Shown: one piece after another, positions 43,755 through 51,532 of the stretch
Layout of the letters: the number at the start of each line of letters is the position of its first letter
Position numbering within the stretch: position 1 is the stretch's first letter
NCBI RefSeq assembly: GCF_003057885.1
Contig: NZ_QAGK01000003.1
Coordinates: 186,001 to 250,000 of the forward strand
DNA: 64,000 nt
Direction of reading: 5' to 3'
From: Oceaniglobus ichthyenteri
GTDB lineage: Bacteria; Pseudomonadota; Alphaproteobacteria; Rhodobacterales; Rhodobacteraceae
The notes under the pieces: model-generated
What the model was told of the DNA's origin: nothing
Database searches by the model: none
Seen by the model: only the letters and a program-made list of their open reading frames with translations
Program-made: the position numbers and the translations under genes

Positions 43755-46049
43755 ATGGACACCTTCGGCAAATCACAATCGACGACGCGTGTTGAGGATA
43801 TTCGGTTTCTTACCGGTGGTGGGCGTTATGTGGATGATATTGCGCCGAAAGCTGCGCTGTTTGGCTATGTTTTCCGCTCGCCCGTGGCCCATGCTACGAT
43901 TGGTGATTTGAATGTGAATGCCGCGCGCCAGGCAACCGGTGTAAAGATGGTTCTGACCGCCGCCGATGTGCGCGATCTTGGCGTCGAACTGAACATGGGC
44001 GCGTCCCTGATCGACAACCGTGATGGCACCAAGGGCGCGGCACCCGCCCGCCCGTTTCTGGCCACCGACACGGTGCGGTTTGTCGGCGAACCGGTCGCCT
44101 TTATCGTCGCCGAAACCCTGTCACAAGCCCGCGATGCCGCTGAATTGATTGATCTGGATTACACCGATTTGCCGGTCAAGGTGGATGTGGAGCCGGGGGG
44201 CCAAACCCTTCATTCCGAGGCGCGTGATAACATTGCTTTTGATTATGGCTTGGGCGATGAGGCGGCGACCGACGCGGCATTCCGCGCCGCCGCCCATACC
44301 GTCAGCCTGCGCATTGATGACAACCGCGTCATCGCCAATTCGATGGAGCCGCGCGGGGCCTATGCAGAGTGGGAAAATGACCGCCTGCATGTCTGTTTCA
44401 ACGGACAGGGGGTGTGGGGCCTCAAGGGCGATCTGGCCAAGGCGTTTTCCCTGCCCCCTGAACAGGTGCGTGTGACCAATCCCGATGTGGGCGGCGGATT
44501 CGGGATGAAGGCATTCACCTATCCCGAATATCTGATGGTCGCCACTGCCGCCAAAGCGTTGGGAAAACCCGTGCGCTGGATGGGCGAACGCACTGAATCC
44601 ATGCTGTCGGACAATGCCGGGCGCGATCTGGTCAGCACGGCGGAGCTGGCCTTTGACGACGATTACAAGATCACCGCCTATCGCATCAAATCCCTGTGCA
44701 ACATGGGCGCCTATAACAGTTCGTTCGCGCAATTCATCCAGACCGAACTGTTCGCGAAGGTGTTGATGGGGGTGTATGATGTGCAAACCACCTGGATGAA
44801 CGCCATCGGTATTTACACCAACACCACCCAAGTTGACGCCTATCGCGGGGCTGGCCGCCCCGAGGCGATATTCGCGCTGGAGCGCGTGATCGATTATGCG
44901 GCGCGCGAATTGGGCGTTGATCCGTGGGAACTGCGCCGTCGCAATTTCATTGCCGCCGATAAATTTCCCTATACCAGTGCGACCAACGAAACCTATGATG
45001 TGGGCGATTTTCACCGGGTTCTGGCGTCGGCCGAACAACACGCTGACAGGGCCGGGTTCGCCGCGCGCCGCGCTGAATCGCAGGCGGCGGGCAAATTGCG
45101 CGGTCTGGGATTGTGCTATTACATCGAATCGATTTTGGGCAACCCGTCGGAAACCGCAACGGTTGAATTTCAGGACGATGGCACAGTGCTGATCTTTGTC
45201 GGCACCCAATCCAACGGCCAGGGCCATGAAACGGTCTATGCCAAATTCCTGTCCGATCAAACCGGCATCCCGTTTGAGGCGATATCGGTGATCCAGGGCG
45301 ACAGTGACCGGATCGCCAAGGGGGGCGGCACCGGCGGATCGCGCTCGGTCACGGTGCAAAACAATGCCACGCTTTATACCGTGCGCAAGATCATCACCGA
45401 TTTCAGCGCCTTCCTGGCCGAAGAATACGACACATCCGAAATTGAGTTCGATGATGAGCGTTTTCGCATCCCCGGCCGCAACGAAACCCCCACCATGCTG
45501 GAGGTCGCGGCCATGGCCCGCGCTAAGGGGCGTAGCGATCTGTTGCGCCAGACCGAAACCCAAACCTTGCCGGCCCGGTCTTTCCCCAATGGCGCCCATG
45601 TGGCCGAGGTTGAGATTGATCCCGATACCGGCGTCGTCAGTATCGCAAAATACACCGTCGTCGATGATTTTGGCAATCTGATCAACCCGATGCTGGCCGA
45701 GGGCCAAGTCCACGGCGGTGTCGCCCAAGGCATCGGTCAGGCGATCACCGAACGGGTGGTTTATGACGCCGAAGGCCAGCTTTTGACCGCCACATTCATG
45801 GATTACGGCATGCCCCGGGCCGACGATCTGCCGATGATTGCGTTTTCCACCGAACCGGTGCCATCGACCGCCAATATCATGGGCATGAAAGGCTGTGGCG
45901 AGGCGGGCACCGTCGGGGCATTGGCCGCGGTTTCCAACGCGGTTCTGGATGCGGTGTGGGATCGTGGAATCCGACAGATCGACATGCCGTTCACCCCGAT
46001 GCGGGTGTGGGCCACCCTGAACCAAAGCGCGCAAATCGCCGCCGAATAA
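43755..46049 (+). CDS. Molybdenum hydroxylase large subunit, CoxL form II type, without partner subunits
   Basis: A 764-residue xanthine dehydrogenase/CO dehydrogenase large-subunit homologue that binds molybdopterin cytosine dinucleotide. GGGFGMKAFTYPEY (about residues 246-259), AYRGAGR (362-368) and GCGEAG (713-718, with the catalytic-type Glu716) are all present. AYRGAGR rather than AYXCSFR marks the form II group, so CO oxidation is unlikely; an aldehyde or N-heterocycle is more plausible. The FAD and [2Fe-2S] subunits normally encoded beside it are missing here. The start at 43755 follows TAGGAGCAG; the next gene begins 4 bases after the stop. Confidence 0.9.
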   Translation: MDTFGKSQSTTRVEDIRFLTGGGRYVDDIAPKAALFGYVFRSPVAHATIGDLNVNAARQATGVKMVLTAADVRDLGVELNMGASLIDNRDGTKGAAPARPFLATDTVRFVGEPVAFIVAETLSQARDAAELIDLDYTDLPVKVDVEPGGQTLHSEARDNIAFDYGLGDEAATDAAFRAAAHTVSLRIDDNRVIANSMEPRGAYAEWENDRLHVCFNGQGVWGLKGDLAKAFSLPPEQVRVTNPDVGGGFGMKAFTYPEYLMVATAAKALGKPVRWMGERTESMLSDNAGRDLVSTAELAFDDDYKITAYRIKSLCNMGAYNSSFAQFIQTELFAKVLMGVYDVQTTWMNAIGIYTNTTQVDAYRGAGRPEAIFALERVIDYAARELGVDPWELRRRNFIAADKFPYTSATNETYDVGDFHRVLASAEQHADRAGFAARRAESQAAGKLRGLGLCYYIESILGNPSETATVEFQDDGTVLIFVGTQSNGQGHETVYAKFLSDQTGIPFEAISVIQGDSDRIAKGGGTGGSRSVTVQNNATLYTVRKIITDFSAFLAEEYDTSEIEFDDERFRIPGRNETPTMLEVAAMARAKGRSDLLRQTETQTLPARSFPNGAHVAEVEIDPDTGVVSIAKYTVVDDFGNLINPMLAEGQVHGGVAQGIGQAITERVVYDAEGQLLTATFMDYGMPRADDLPMIAFSTEPVPSTANIMGMKGCGEAGTVGALAAVSNAVLDAVWDRGIRQIDMPFTPMRVWATLNQSAQIAAE

Positions 46050-46053
46050 ACCC

Positions 46054-47025
46054 GTGATTGGTGGTATCCGTCAATCGCCCTGGCACGCGCGGCGGGGGCC
46101 CGTGACCCATGTTATCATCCTTGATGGTACCATGTCTTCTCTGCAAAAGGGCTGTGAAACCAATGCTGGGCTGATCTATAAACTCCTCGCCGAATTGCCG
46201 GTGCGGGCCAATGTTTCGCTGCGCTATGAACCGGGTATTCAATGGCGCACGTGGCACAGCCTGCGCGATGTGATCACCGGCAAAGGGCTGAACGGACAGA
46301 TTCAGCGGGCTTATGGCGCGCTTGCCTCGCGGTATCGGCGGGGCGACCGGATTTTCATGTTCGGATACAGCCGCGGGGCGTATGCGGTGCGATCATTGGC
46401 CGGGGTGATCGACCGTGTCGGGTTGGTGCGCGCCGATCACGCGACAGCGCGCACCGTGGCGCGGGCTTACCGCCACTATCGCGATCTGACCGATGCCACC
46501 GCTTTTTCCGCCGCCAATTGCCATGAAGCCGCGACTGTCGAAATGATCGGCGTGTTTGATACGGTCAAAGCTCTGGGGTTACGCGCGCCGTTGTTATGGC
46601 GCGATTCGGACCCGGCCCATGAATTTCACAATCACGAACTGGGCCAAACGACGCGCAACGGATTTCACGCGCTCGCCCTCAATGAAACCCGCCGGGCCTA
46701 TGACCCGATTTTGTGGGACAGCACGCCGGATTTCACCGGAACGCTGAAACAAATGTGGTTTCGCGGCACCCATGGCGATATCGGTGGCCATCAGTTGTGC
46801 CGCGCCGAATGCCGGCCGCTGGCAAATATTCCGCTTACCTGGATGCTGGAACAAGCCGAAGAATGCGCGCTTGCCTTGCCAAATGACTGGCGTGCAAGGT
46901 TTCAGACCGATCCGGAGGCCCCCAGTATCGGCAACACCGAAGGCTGGGGCAAATTCATCCTCAATCGTGCCCCCCGCATCCCCGGCCACGACCCGAGCGA
47001 GGCAATTCATCCCACGGCGCGGTGA
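46054..47025 (+). CDS. DUF2235 alpha/beta-hydrolase-like protein
   Basis: A 323-residue protein of the DUF2235 fold, the catalytic domain also found in Tle1 phospholipase effectors. MFGYSRGAYAVRSLAG has the nucleophile elbow with Ser106. VFDTVKALG (about residue 172) and GTHGDIGGH (about 245) supply the expected acid and histidine. An early IILDGTMSS replaces the usual N-terminal LDGT block. No secretion apparatus or immunity gene is nearby, so it is probably a housekeeping lipase/esterase rather than a toxin. Translation starts at GTG 46054, 4 bases after the hydroxylase stop; a GTG at 46102 is an alternative. Confidence 0.85.
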   Translation: MIGGIRQSPWHARRGPVTHVIILDGTMSSLQKGCETNAGLIYKLLAELPVRANVSLRYEPGIQWRTWHSLRDVITGKGLNGQIQRAYGALASRYRRGDRIFMFGYSRGAYAVRSLAGVIDRVGLVRADHATARTVARAYRHYRDLTDATAFSAANCHEAATVEMIGVFDTVKALGLRAPLLWRDSDPAHEFHNHELGQTTRNGFHALALNETRRAYDPILWDSTPDFTGTLKQMWFRGTHGDIGGHQLCRAECRPLANIPLTWMLEQAEECALALPNDWRARFQTDPEAPSIGNTEGWGKFILNRAPRIPGHDPSEAIHPTAR

Positions 47026-47122
47026 GGCGATATTTCGCTGAAATTAGCCAAAACAGACACCGCCAACCGTGGCGCGCCAGACAAAATATCAAATGCGCCA
47101 AAGGCGCTCAATCTGGTCAGGG

Positions 47123-47608
47123 TCAGCCCGGTATCGCCATGATCAAACACGTGGTCGACCCGCTTGCGTACAAGGTATCATCCTTGGCGTTGCGGATTTC
47201 GCCATGGGCCACGGCGGTTGAACGTCCGGCATGAACAACCCACCCGGTGGCCAGAATATCGGTGCCTGCGGGGATCGCGCGGTTGATGTTGATCTTGTAT
47301 TCCAGCGTTGTGTAAATCGATCCTTGCGCCACTTTGGTCATCACCGCGCAGCCCATGCAACTGTCCAGCACCGTGCCATACCAGCCACCATGGATGCCTC
47401 CGACCGGATTCATGTGGTCAAACCCGGGTGTGCCGGTAAAGACCACGCGCCCGGGGTCCACCTCACTCACCCGGCAATTCATCAGGCGGCCAATCGGTGG
47501 CCCGGCCTGACGGCCATCGCGCACGGCCTCCATGAACGCCATGCCCGACATGGATAACACCTTGTCGCGGCTGGGCAGATCATCGGGAGAGGTTGCAAAA
47601 AACATCAA
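47123..47608 (-). CDS. PaaI family hotdog-fold thioesterase
   Basis: A 161-residue hotdog-fold protein. MNPVGGIHGGWYGTVLDSCM (about residues 66-85) is the PaaI-type active-site block with the HGG motif and catalytic Asp. LEYKININRAIPAGTDI and GRSTAVAHGEIRNAKDDTLYA follow as in the 4HBT family. It hydrolyses acyl- or aryl-CoA thioesters; the substrate is unknown. It is followed by metF upstream on the same strand, 15 bases away, and converges with the DUF2235 gene. Confidence 0.9.
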   Translation of the reverse strand: MMFFATSPDDLPSRDKVLSMSGMAFMEAVRDGRQAGPPIGRLMNCRVSEVDPGRVVFTGTPGFDHMNPVGGIHGGWYGTVLDSCMGCAVMTKVAQGSIYTTLEYKININRAIPAGTDILATGWVVHAGRSTAVAHGEIRNAKDDTLYASGSTTCLIMAIPG

Positions 47609-47623
47609 ATCTGTGTGGCGTGA

Positions 47624-48499
47624 TCAGGCGACGTTTTCAAGGGTGGTCTTTTGCGTGACCCCGAGGGCATGGCAAACATCCCGCGTCAGATGCGGTTTGT
47701 TGAGGGTGTAGAAATGAAAATCCTCCACGCCTTCGTCCATCAGGGTGCTGCACAATTCGGTGCAAATGGTCGTGGCCAGCAATTCTTCGCGGCCATCGCG
47801 GATGGCGGTGGTAAAGGCATCATCCAACCACTGGGGCACCGATGTGCCACAGCGCGCGGCGAATTTCTTGACCCCGTTCCAGTTTTCGATCGGCAGAATG
47901 CCGGGAACGATCGGCGCATCGATTCCGGCGGCGGCACAGGTGTCGCGGAACCTCAGAAACGTATCGGGCTCGAAAAAGAACTGTGTGATGGACGAATGGG
48001 CGCCTGCATCGATCTTTTTCTTCAACCAATCCACATCGCCGCCGGGGGTTTTGCAATCGGGGTGGGGGTCGGGATAGGCGCCAACGCGAATGTGAAAATC
48101 GCCGGTTTCGGCCAAAGCGCGGGTCAGTTCGACGGAATTGGCAAAGCCATCGGGATGGGGCTGAAACGCACCGGCCCCCTTGGGTGCATCGCCGCGCAGG
48201 GCGACAATCTGGGTCACGCCCGCCTCTTTGTAGCCGCGCACGATGTCCATGGTTTCGTCGCGACTGGCGTTGACACAGGTCAGGTGGGCCGCAACGTTCA
48301 GTTGATATTTGCGATGCAGCAGGCGCACTGCCTCATGGGTCAGGTCGCGCGTAGTGCCGCCCGCGCCATAGGTGACGGAAACGAAATTCGGATCCAGCGG
48401 CGCAAGGGTCTGCACTGTGTCCCACAGCCGAAACGACGCCTCAAGCGATTGTGGCGGGAAAAATTCAAACGAAACATTGGGCGTGGGCATCTGGGGCAT
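47624..48499 (-). CDS. metF: Methylenetetrahydrofolate reductase
   Basis: A 291-residue TIM-barrel flavoprotein that reduces 5,10-methylene-THF to 5-methyl-THF for methionine synthesis. VSFEFFPPQ (about residues 9-17), FVSVTYGAGGTTRD, NVAAHLTCV, VALRGDAPKG and QFFFEPDTFLRF are the MTHFR motifs. The start at 48499 (MPQMPTPNVSFEF) was preferred; the Met three codons downstream (48490) is also possible. It diverges from a LysR gene that looks like MetR, the usual activator of met genes. Confidence 0.95.
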   Translation of the reverse strand: MPQMPTPNVSFEFFPPQSLEASFRLWDTVQTLAPLDPNFVSVTYGAGGTTRDLTHEAVRLLHRKYQLNVAAHLTCVNASRDETMDIVRGYKEAGVTQIVALRGDAPKGAGAFQPHPDGFANSVELTRALAETGDFHIRVGAYPDPHPDCKTPGGDVDWLKKKIDAGAHSSITQFFFEPDTFLRFRDTCAAAGIDAPIVPGILPIENWNGVKKFAARCGTSVPQWLDDAFTTAIRDGREELLATTICTELCSTLMDEGVEDFHFYTLNKPHLTRDVCHALGVTQKTTLENVA

Positions 48500-48545
48500 C
48501 CTGTGCTTGCGGTGTCCCCTTGTGCCAGAAATGTGAATGTGAGAC

Positions 48546-48562
48546 AAATTCATAAAATTCAT
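48546..48562. promoter_or_regulatory. Direct repeat in the metF-lysR divergent region
   Basis: AAATTCAT occurs twice, at 48546-48553 and 48555-48562, 9 bases apart, within the 81-base gap between metF and the LysR gene. It contains TTCA, the half-site of the MetR consensus TGAA-N5-TTCA, but as a direct rather than inverted arrangement. A regulator-binding region is plausible; the evidence is weak. Confidence 0.35.
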
Positions 48563-48580
48563 CAACATCATGAGGCGATC

Positions 48581-49492
48581 ATGCATATCGAGTTTCGCCA
48601 CCTGCGCACGATCAAGGCGATTCATGATGCCGGCGGGGTCGCCCGCGCCGCCGAGCAGTTGAACATCACCCAATCCGCGCTGTCCCATCAGGTGAAAGGG
48701 CTGGAAGATCAGGCCGGTGTGGAATTGTTTGCGCGCCGTTCGAAACCTCTGAAATTGTCAGCGGCGGGTATGAAATTGTTGCGCCTGGCCGAACGGATAT
48801 TGCCGGAAATCGAAGCGGTACAAGACGAATTTGCGGGGCTTGTCAGCGGCAAATCCGGCCGGTTGCACATAGCGATTGAATGTCACGCCTGTTTTGAATG
48901 GCTGTTTCCGGTGCTTGAGAAATTCCGCCATGCCTGGCCCGATGTGGATGTTGATATCCGCCCCGGTCTGGCCTTTGGCGCGCTGCCCGCGTTGCAAAAG
49001 GAAACAGTGGATCTGGTGATTTCATCCGATCCCGAAGATTTGCCTGGCGTAGGGTTCACACCTCTGTTTGATTACGAACCGGTGTTCGTGGCTGCGGCCA
49101 ATCATCCGTTGGCCAGCAAACCCTTTGTCGAAGCCGAGGATTTCCGCAATGAAACGTTGATCACCTATCCGGTGGAACGCGCGCGCCTTGATGTCTTTAC
49201 CGAGCTTCTGGCACCAGCCAGAGTAGAACCACATGGGGTCCGCCAGGTTGAATTGACGGCGGTGATCCTGCTTTTGGTGGCGTCGGGGCGTGGGGTGGCG
49301 GTGTTGCCCGATTGGGTGCTGCGCGAAGTGCGGTATCATTCCGACTATATCACCCGGCCCCTGACCGCGCAGGGTGTGACCAAACGCCTGTATGCCGCAA
49401 CCCGCAGCGAAGACACGACAATGCCGTACATGTCACATTTCCTGCGGCTGTGCCGCACCGAACCGATGAAGTTGCAGCGGGGCGGGGTTTGA
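48581..49492 (+). CDS. LysR family regulator, MetR-like
   Basis: A 303-residue LysR protein. The N-terminal HTH reads FRHLRTIKAIHDAGGVARAA and then LNITQSALSHQVKGLEDQ. The effector domain begins at about residue 90 with SGRLHIAIECHACFEWLFPV, the MetR-type block. It diverges from metF, which supports a MetR role using homocysteine as cofactor. The start at 48581 (MHIEFRHLRTI) matches the family; the same frame is open far upstream through the metF antisense strand, which is not coding. Confidence 0.92.
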   Translation: MHIEFRHLRTIKAIHDAGGVARAAEQLNITQSALSHQVKGLEDQAGVELFARRSKPLKLSAAGMKLLRLAERILPEIEAVQDEFAGLVSGKSGRLHIAIECHACFEWLFPVLEKFRHAWPDVDVDIRPGLAFGALPALQKETVDLVISSDPEDLPGVGFTPLFDYEPVFVAAANHPLASKPFVEAEDFRNETLITYPVERARLDVFTELLAPARVEPHGVRQVELTAVILLLVASGRGVAVLPDWVLREVRYHSDYITRPLTAQGVTKRLYAATRSEDTTMPYMSHFLRLCRTEPMKLQRGGV

Positions 49493-49626
49493 CCAAAAGG
49501 ACGCGCTGACGCGCGACACGATTTTTTGTCTGGTGCCCGTGGTCCGGTGTGGTGTGCCACCTCAGGGGTTGGCATTTGTCTGCCCGGGGTGTATCGCGCG
49601 GGCTTGGGGTTTTGAGGGTAAAAGCG

Positions 49627-50412
49627 ATGCAAGGCAGTGCGAATCTGAACGTGATGATCAAGGCGGCGCGCCGGGCGGGCCGGTCTTTGGTCAAGGATTT
49701 CCGCGAAGTGGAAAATCTGCAGGTGTCGACAAAGGGTGCCGGTGATTTTGTCAGCCGCGCCGACATTGCCGCCGAAGCGATCATTCGCGAAGATCTGATG
49801 GCCGCGCGCCCCAACTATGGCTGGTTGGCCGAAGAAAGCCCCGAGATCGAGGGCAAAGACCCGACCCGCCGCTGGATCGTTGATCCGCTGGATGGAACGA
49901 CGAATTTTTTGCACGGTTTGCCGCATTGGTGCATTTCCATCGCGCTGGAACACAAGGGCGAGATCGTGTCGGGTGTGATTTTCGATCCGGCCAAGGATGA
50001 GATGTTCGTCGCCGAAAAGGGCGGCGGGGCCTGGATGAATGAAAGCCGGATCCGTGTATCGGGGCGGCGGTCCCTGATCGAGGGTGTGTTTGCCTGTTCC
50101 ATTCCCCATTCCGGTGGACCCGGCTTGCCCGAAAAGTTGCGCGAATTTGCCCGCATTATGCCCGCAGTGGCGGCGGTGCGCCATTGGGGATCGGCCGCGC
50201 TGAACCTGGCCTATGTGGCCGCGGGGCGGTTTGATGGCCAGTGGGATCAGCGTTTGAAACCCTGGGATGTGGCGGCCGGCCTGTTGATCTGTCGCGAGGC
50301 AGGGGCCCTGATGGAGCCGATGCAAGAGGGCCGTTCGATGTTGGAACATGGCAACATGATCGTTGCCAATGAGGCGATGTTCACCGGATTTGCCAAACTG
50401 GTACGCGGTTAA
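49627..50412 (+). CDS. suhB: Inositol monophosphatase family protein (SuhB-like)
   Basis: A 261-residue magnesium-dependent phosphatase. WLAEESPE (Glu69/Glu70), WIVDPLDGTTNF (Asp86, Asp89) and KPWDVAAGLLI (about residues 213-223) are the three metal-site motifs of the IMPase/SuhB family. It hydrolyses inositol phosphates or related sugars; in E. coli SuhB also aids ribosomal RNA transcription. The start at 49627 follows GAGGGTAAAAGCG; the upstream extension in the same frame is unlikely to be translated. Its stop overlaps the convergent GFA gene by 4 bases. Confidence 0.93.
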   Translation: MQGSANLNVMIKAARRAGRSLVKDFREVENLQVSTKGAGDFVSRADIAAEAIIREDLMAARPNYGWLAEESPEIEGKDPTRRWIVDPLDGTTNFLHGLPHWCISIALEHKGEIVSGVIFDPAKDEMFVAEKGGGAWMNESRIRVSGRRSLIEGVFACSIPHSGGPGLPEKLREFARIMPAVAAVRHWGSAALNLAYVAAGRFDGQWDQRLKPWDVAAGLLICREAGALMEPMQEGRSMLEHGNMIVANEAMFTGFAKLVRG

Positions 50413-50771
50413 TTCTTTGCGTCTGAGGGGTGGTTTTGCCCATCGGCCCATGGGATCGGGTCATGGTCGGGCAGATACATCCCCTGGATGCAGGCGGCGT
50501 TGATACCCACTTCTGCGGGATTGCTGCGCCGGTTGTGGTGCGTGTAAATTCCACAGGTCTTGCAAAAGTGGTGGCGCGCGGTGTTGGTGCCGAACTGGTA
50601 AAGTTGCAGATTGTCCGCGCCTTGCACAATTACAACATTTTCGCGCAAGGCAGTCACCGCCGCCGCGCCCCGTTTTACACAAAACGAACAATCGCACCGG
50701 CGGATCGTGTTCATCCCATCGCTTAGGGTGACATCCAGAACCACGGCGCCGCAGTGACATGTTACTTTCAT
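50409..50771 (-). CDS. GFA family zinc protein
   Basis: A 120-residue protein of the glutathione-dependent formaldehyde-activating (GFA/CENP-V) family. Zinc ligands are visible as CHCGAV (residues 5-10), CDCSFCVKR (26-34) and HHFCKTCGIYTHH (about 67-79). Members bind zinc and were first linked to S-hydroxymethylglutathione formation, although most, probably including this one, are of unknown function. The start overlaps the rhomboid stop by 4 bases, so the two genes are coupled. Confidence 0.92.
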   Translation of the reverse strand: MKVTCHCGAVVLDVTLSDGMNTIRRCDCSFCVKRGAAAVTALRENVVIVQGADNLQLYQFGTNTARHHFCKTCGIYTHHNRRSNPAEVGINAACIQGMYLPDHDPIPWADGQNHPSDAKN

Positions 50772-51499
50772 CGGCGTCTCACGGTTGGCACGTTTGTGCG
50801 CGATAATTTATACTGCGCTTCGGGGTGGGGCGGTTTGCCTTGGGTGCGGTTCCAGAACGCCGGACCGCCCCGGCGCAGCCACAGACGAATGCTCAGAACA
50901 ATACCGGCGACAAACCCGCCCGCATGGGCCCAATACGCCACTCCGCCGCCATCCAGCGGGGTGTTGACACCTGAAAACATCTGAATGCCAAACCACAGGC
51001 CCAGCACGATCCAGGCGGGAACCGGGATGATGCGAAAAAACACGACAAAGATGATCAAAACATCGATTCTAGCCTTGGGAAACATCAGCAGATAGCCCCC
51101 CATCACGGCGGCAATTGCCCCCGAGGCGCCGATCATTGGAATGCCGCTGATCGGGTCGGCCATGGTTTGCGCCAGCCCCGCCGCAATACCCCCCGCCAGA
51201 TAGAAGGCCAGAAACGGCCAATGACCCATCTCATTTTCAAGGTTATCGCCATAAATCCACAAAAACAGCATGTTGCCCGCCAAATGCATAAAGCCGCCAT
51301 GCAGGAACTGTGAGGAAATATAGGTCAGCGGATCAGATTTGGCCGGAATCAGCGCCCAGTTGAAATAGAATTCATCCAACGCGCGCTGACTGGGTTCAAG
51401 CGTCAGCATCCCGGCAAACACCGCGATATTCAGCACGATCAGCGCATAGGTGACGAACGGTGTGCGTTCAGACGGGTTATGGTCGCGAATGGGAAACAT
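50768..51499 (-). CDS. Rhomboid family intramembrane serine protease
   Basis: A 243-residue membrane protein with six predicted helices. The catalytic serine is Ser126 in PMIGASGAIAAVMGGY and the histidine His192 in VAYWAHAGGFVAG. HGGFMHLAGNMLFLWIYGDN (about residues 67-86) is the conserved loop and second-helix block. It cleaves transmembrane substrates within the inner membrane. A basic C-terminal tail (RLWLRRGG onward) faces the cytoplasm. Start MFPIRDHNPSERTPF is typical for this alphaproteobacterial group. Confidence 0.93.
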   Translation of the reverse strand: MFPIRDHNPSERTPFVTYALIVLNIAVFAGMLTLEPSQRALDEFYFNWALIPAKSDPLTYISSQFLHGGFMHLAGNMLFLWIYGDNLENEMGHWPFLAFYLAGGIAAGLAQTMADPISGIPMIGASGAIAAVMGGYLLMFPKARIDVLIIFVVFFRIIPVPAWIVLGLWFGIQMFSGVNTPLDGGGVAYWAHAGGFVAGIVLSIRLWLRRGGPAFWNRTQGKPPHPEAQYKLSRTNVPTVRRR

Positions 51500-51532
51500 A
51501 GGCGGCAGAGTTGCCCGTGTTTCCCACTGTGG

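Noticed and set aside
44121-46034. A 637-codon open frame antisense to the molybdenum hydroxylase
   Set aside because: The forward gene has all family motifs; the reverse frame has none and its composition is typical of GC-driven shadows.
43755-46049. Aerobic carbon monoxide dehydrogenase
   Set aside because: The motif is AYRGAGR (form II), not AYXCSFR, and coxM and coxS are absent.
46054-47025. Type VI secretion effector locus
   Set aside because: A DUF2235 domain alone is not enough; no secretion or immunity genes occur in the window.
49493-49626. Possible suhB-type RNA motif upstream of suhB
   Set aside because: The gap holds only a short CGCG-CTGA-CGCG hairpin and a T-run; I see no convincing extended pairing or conserved motif.
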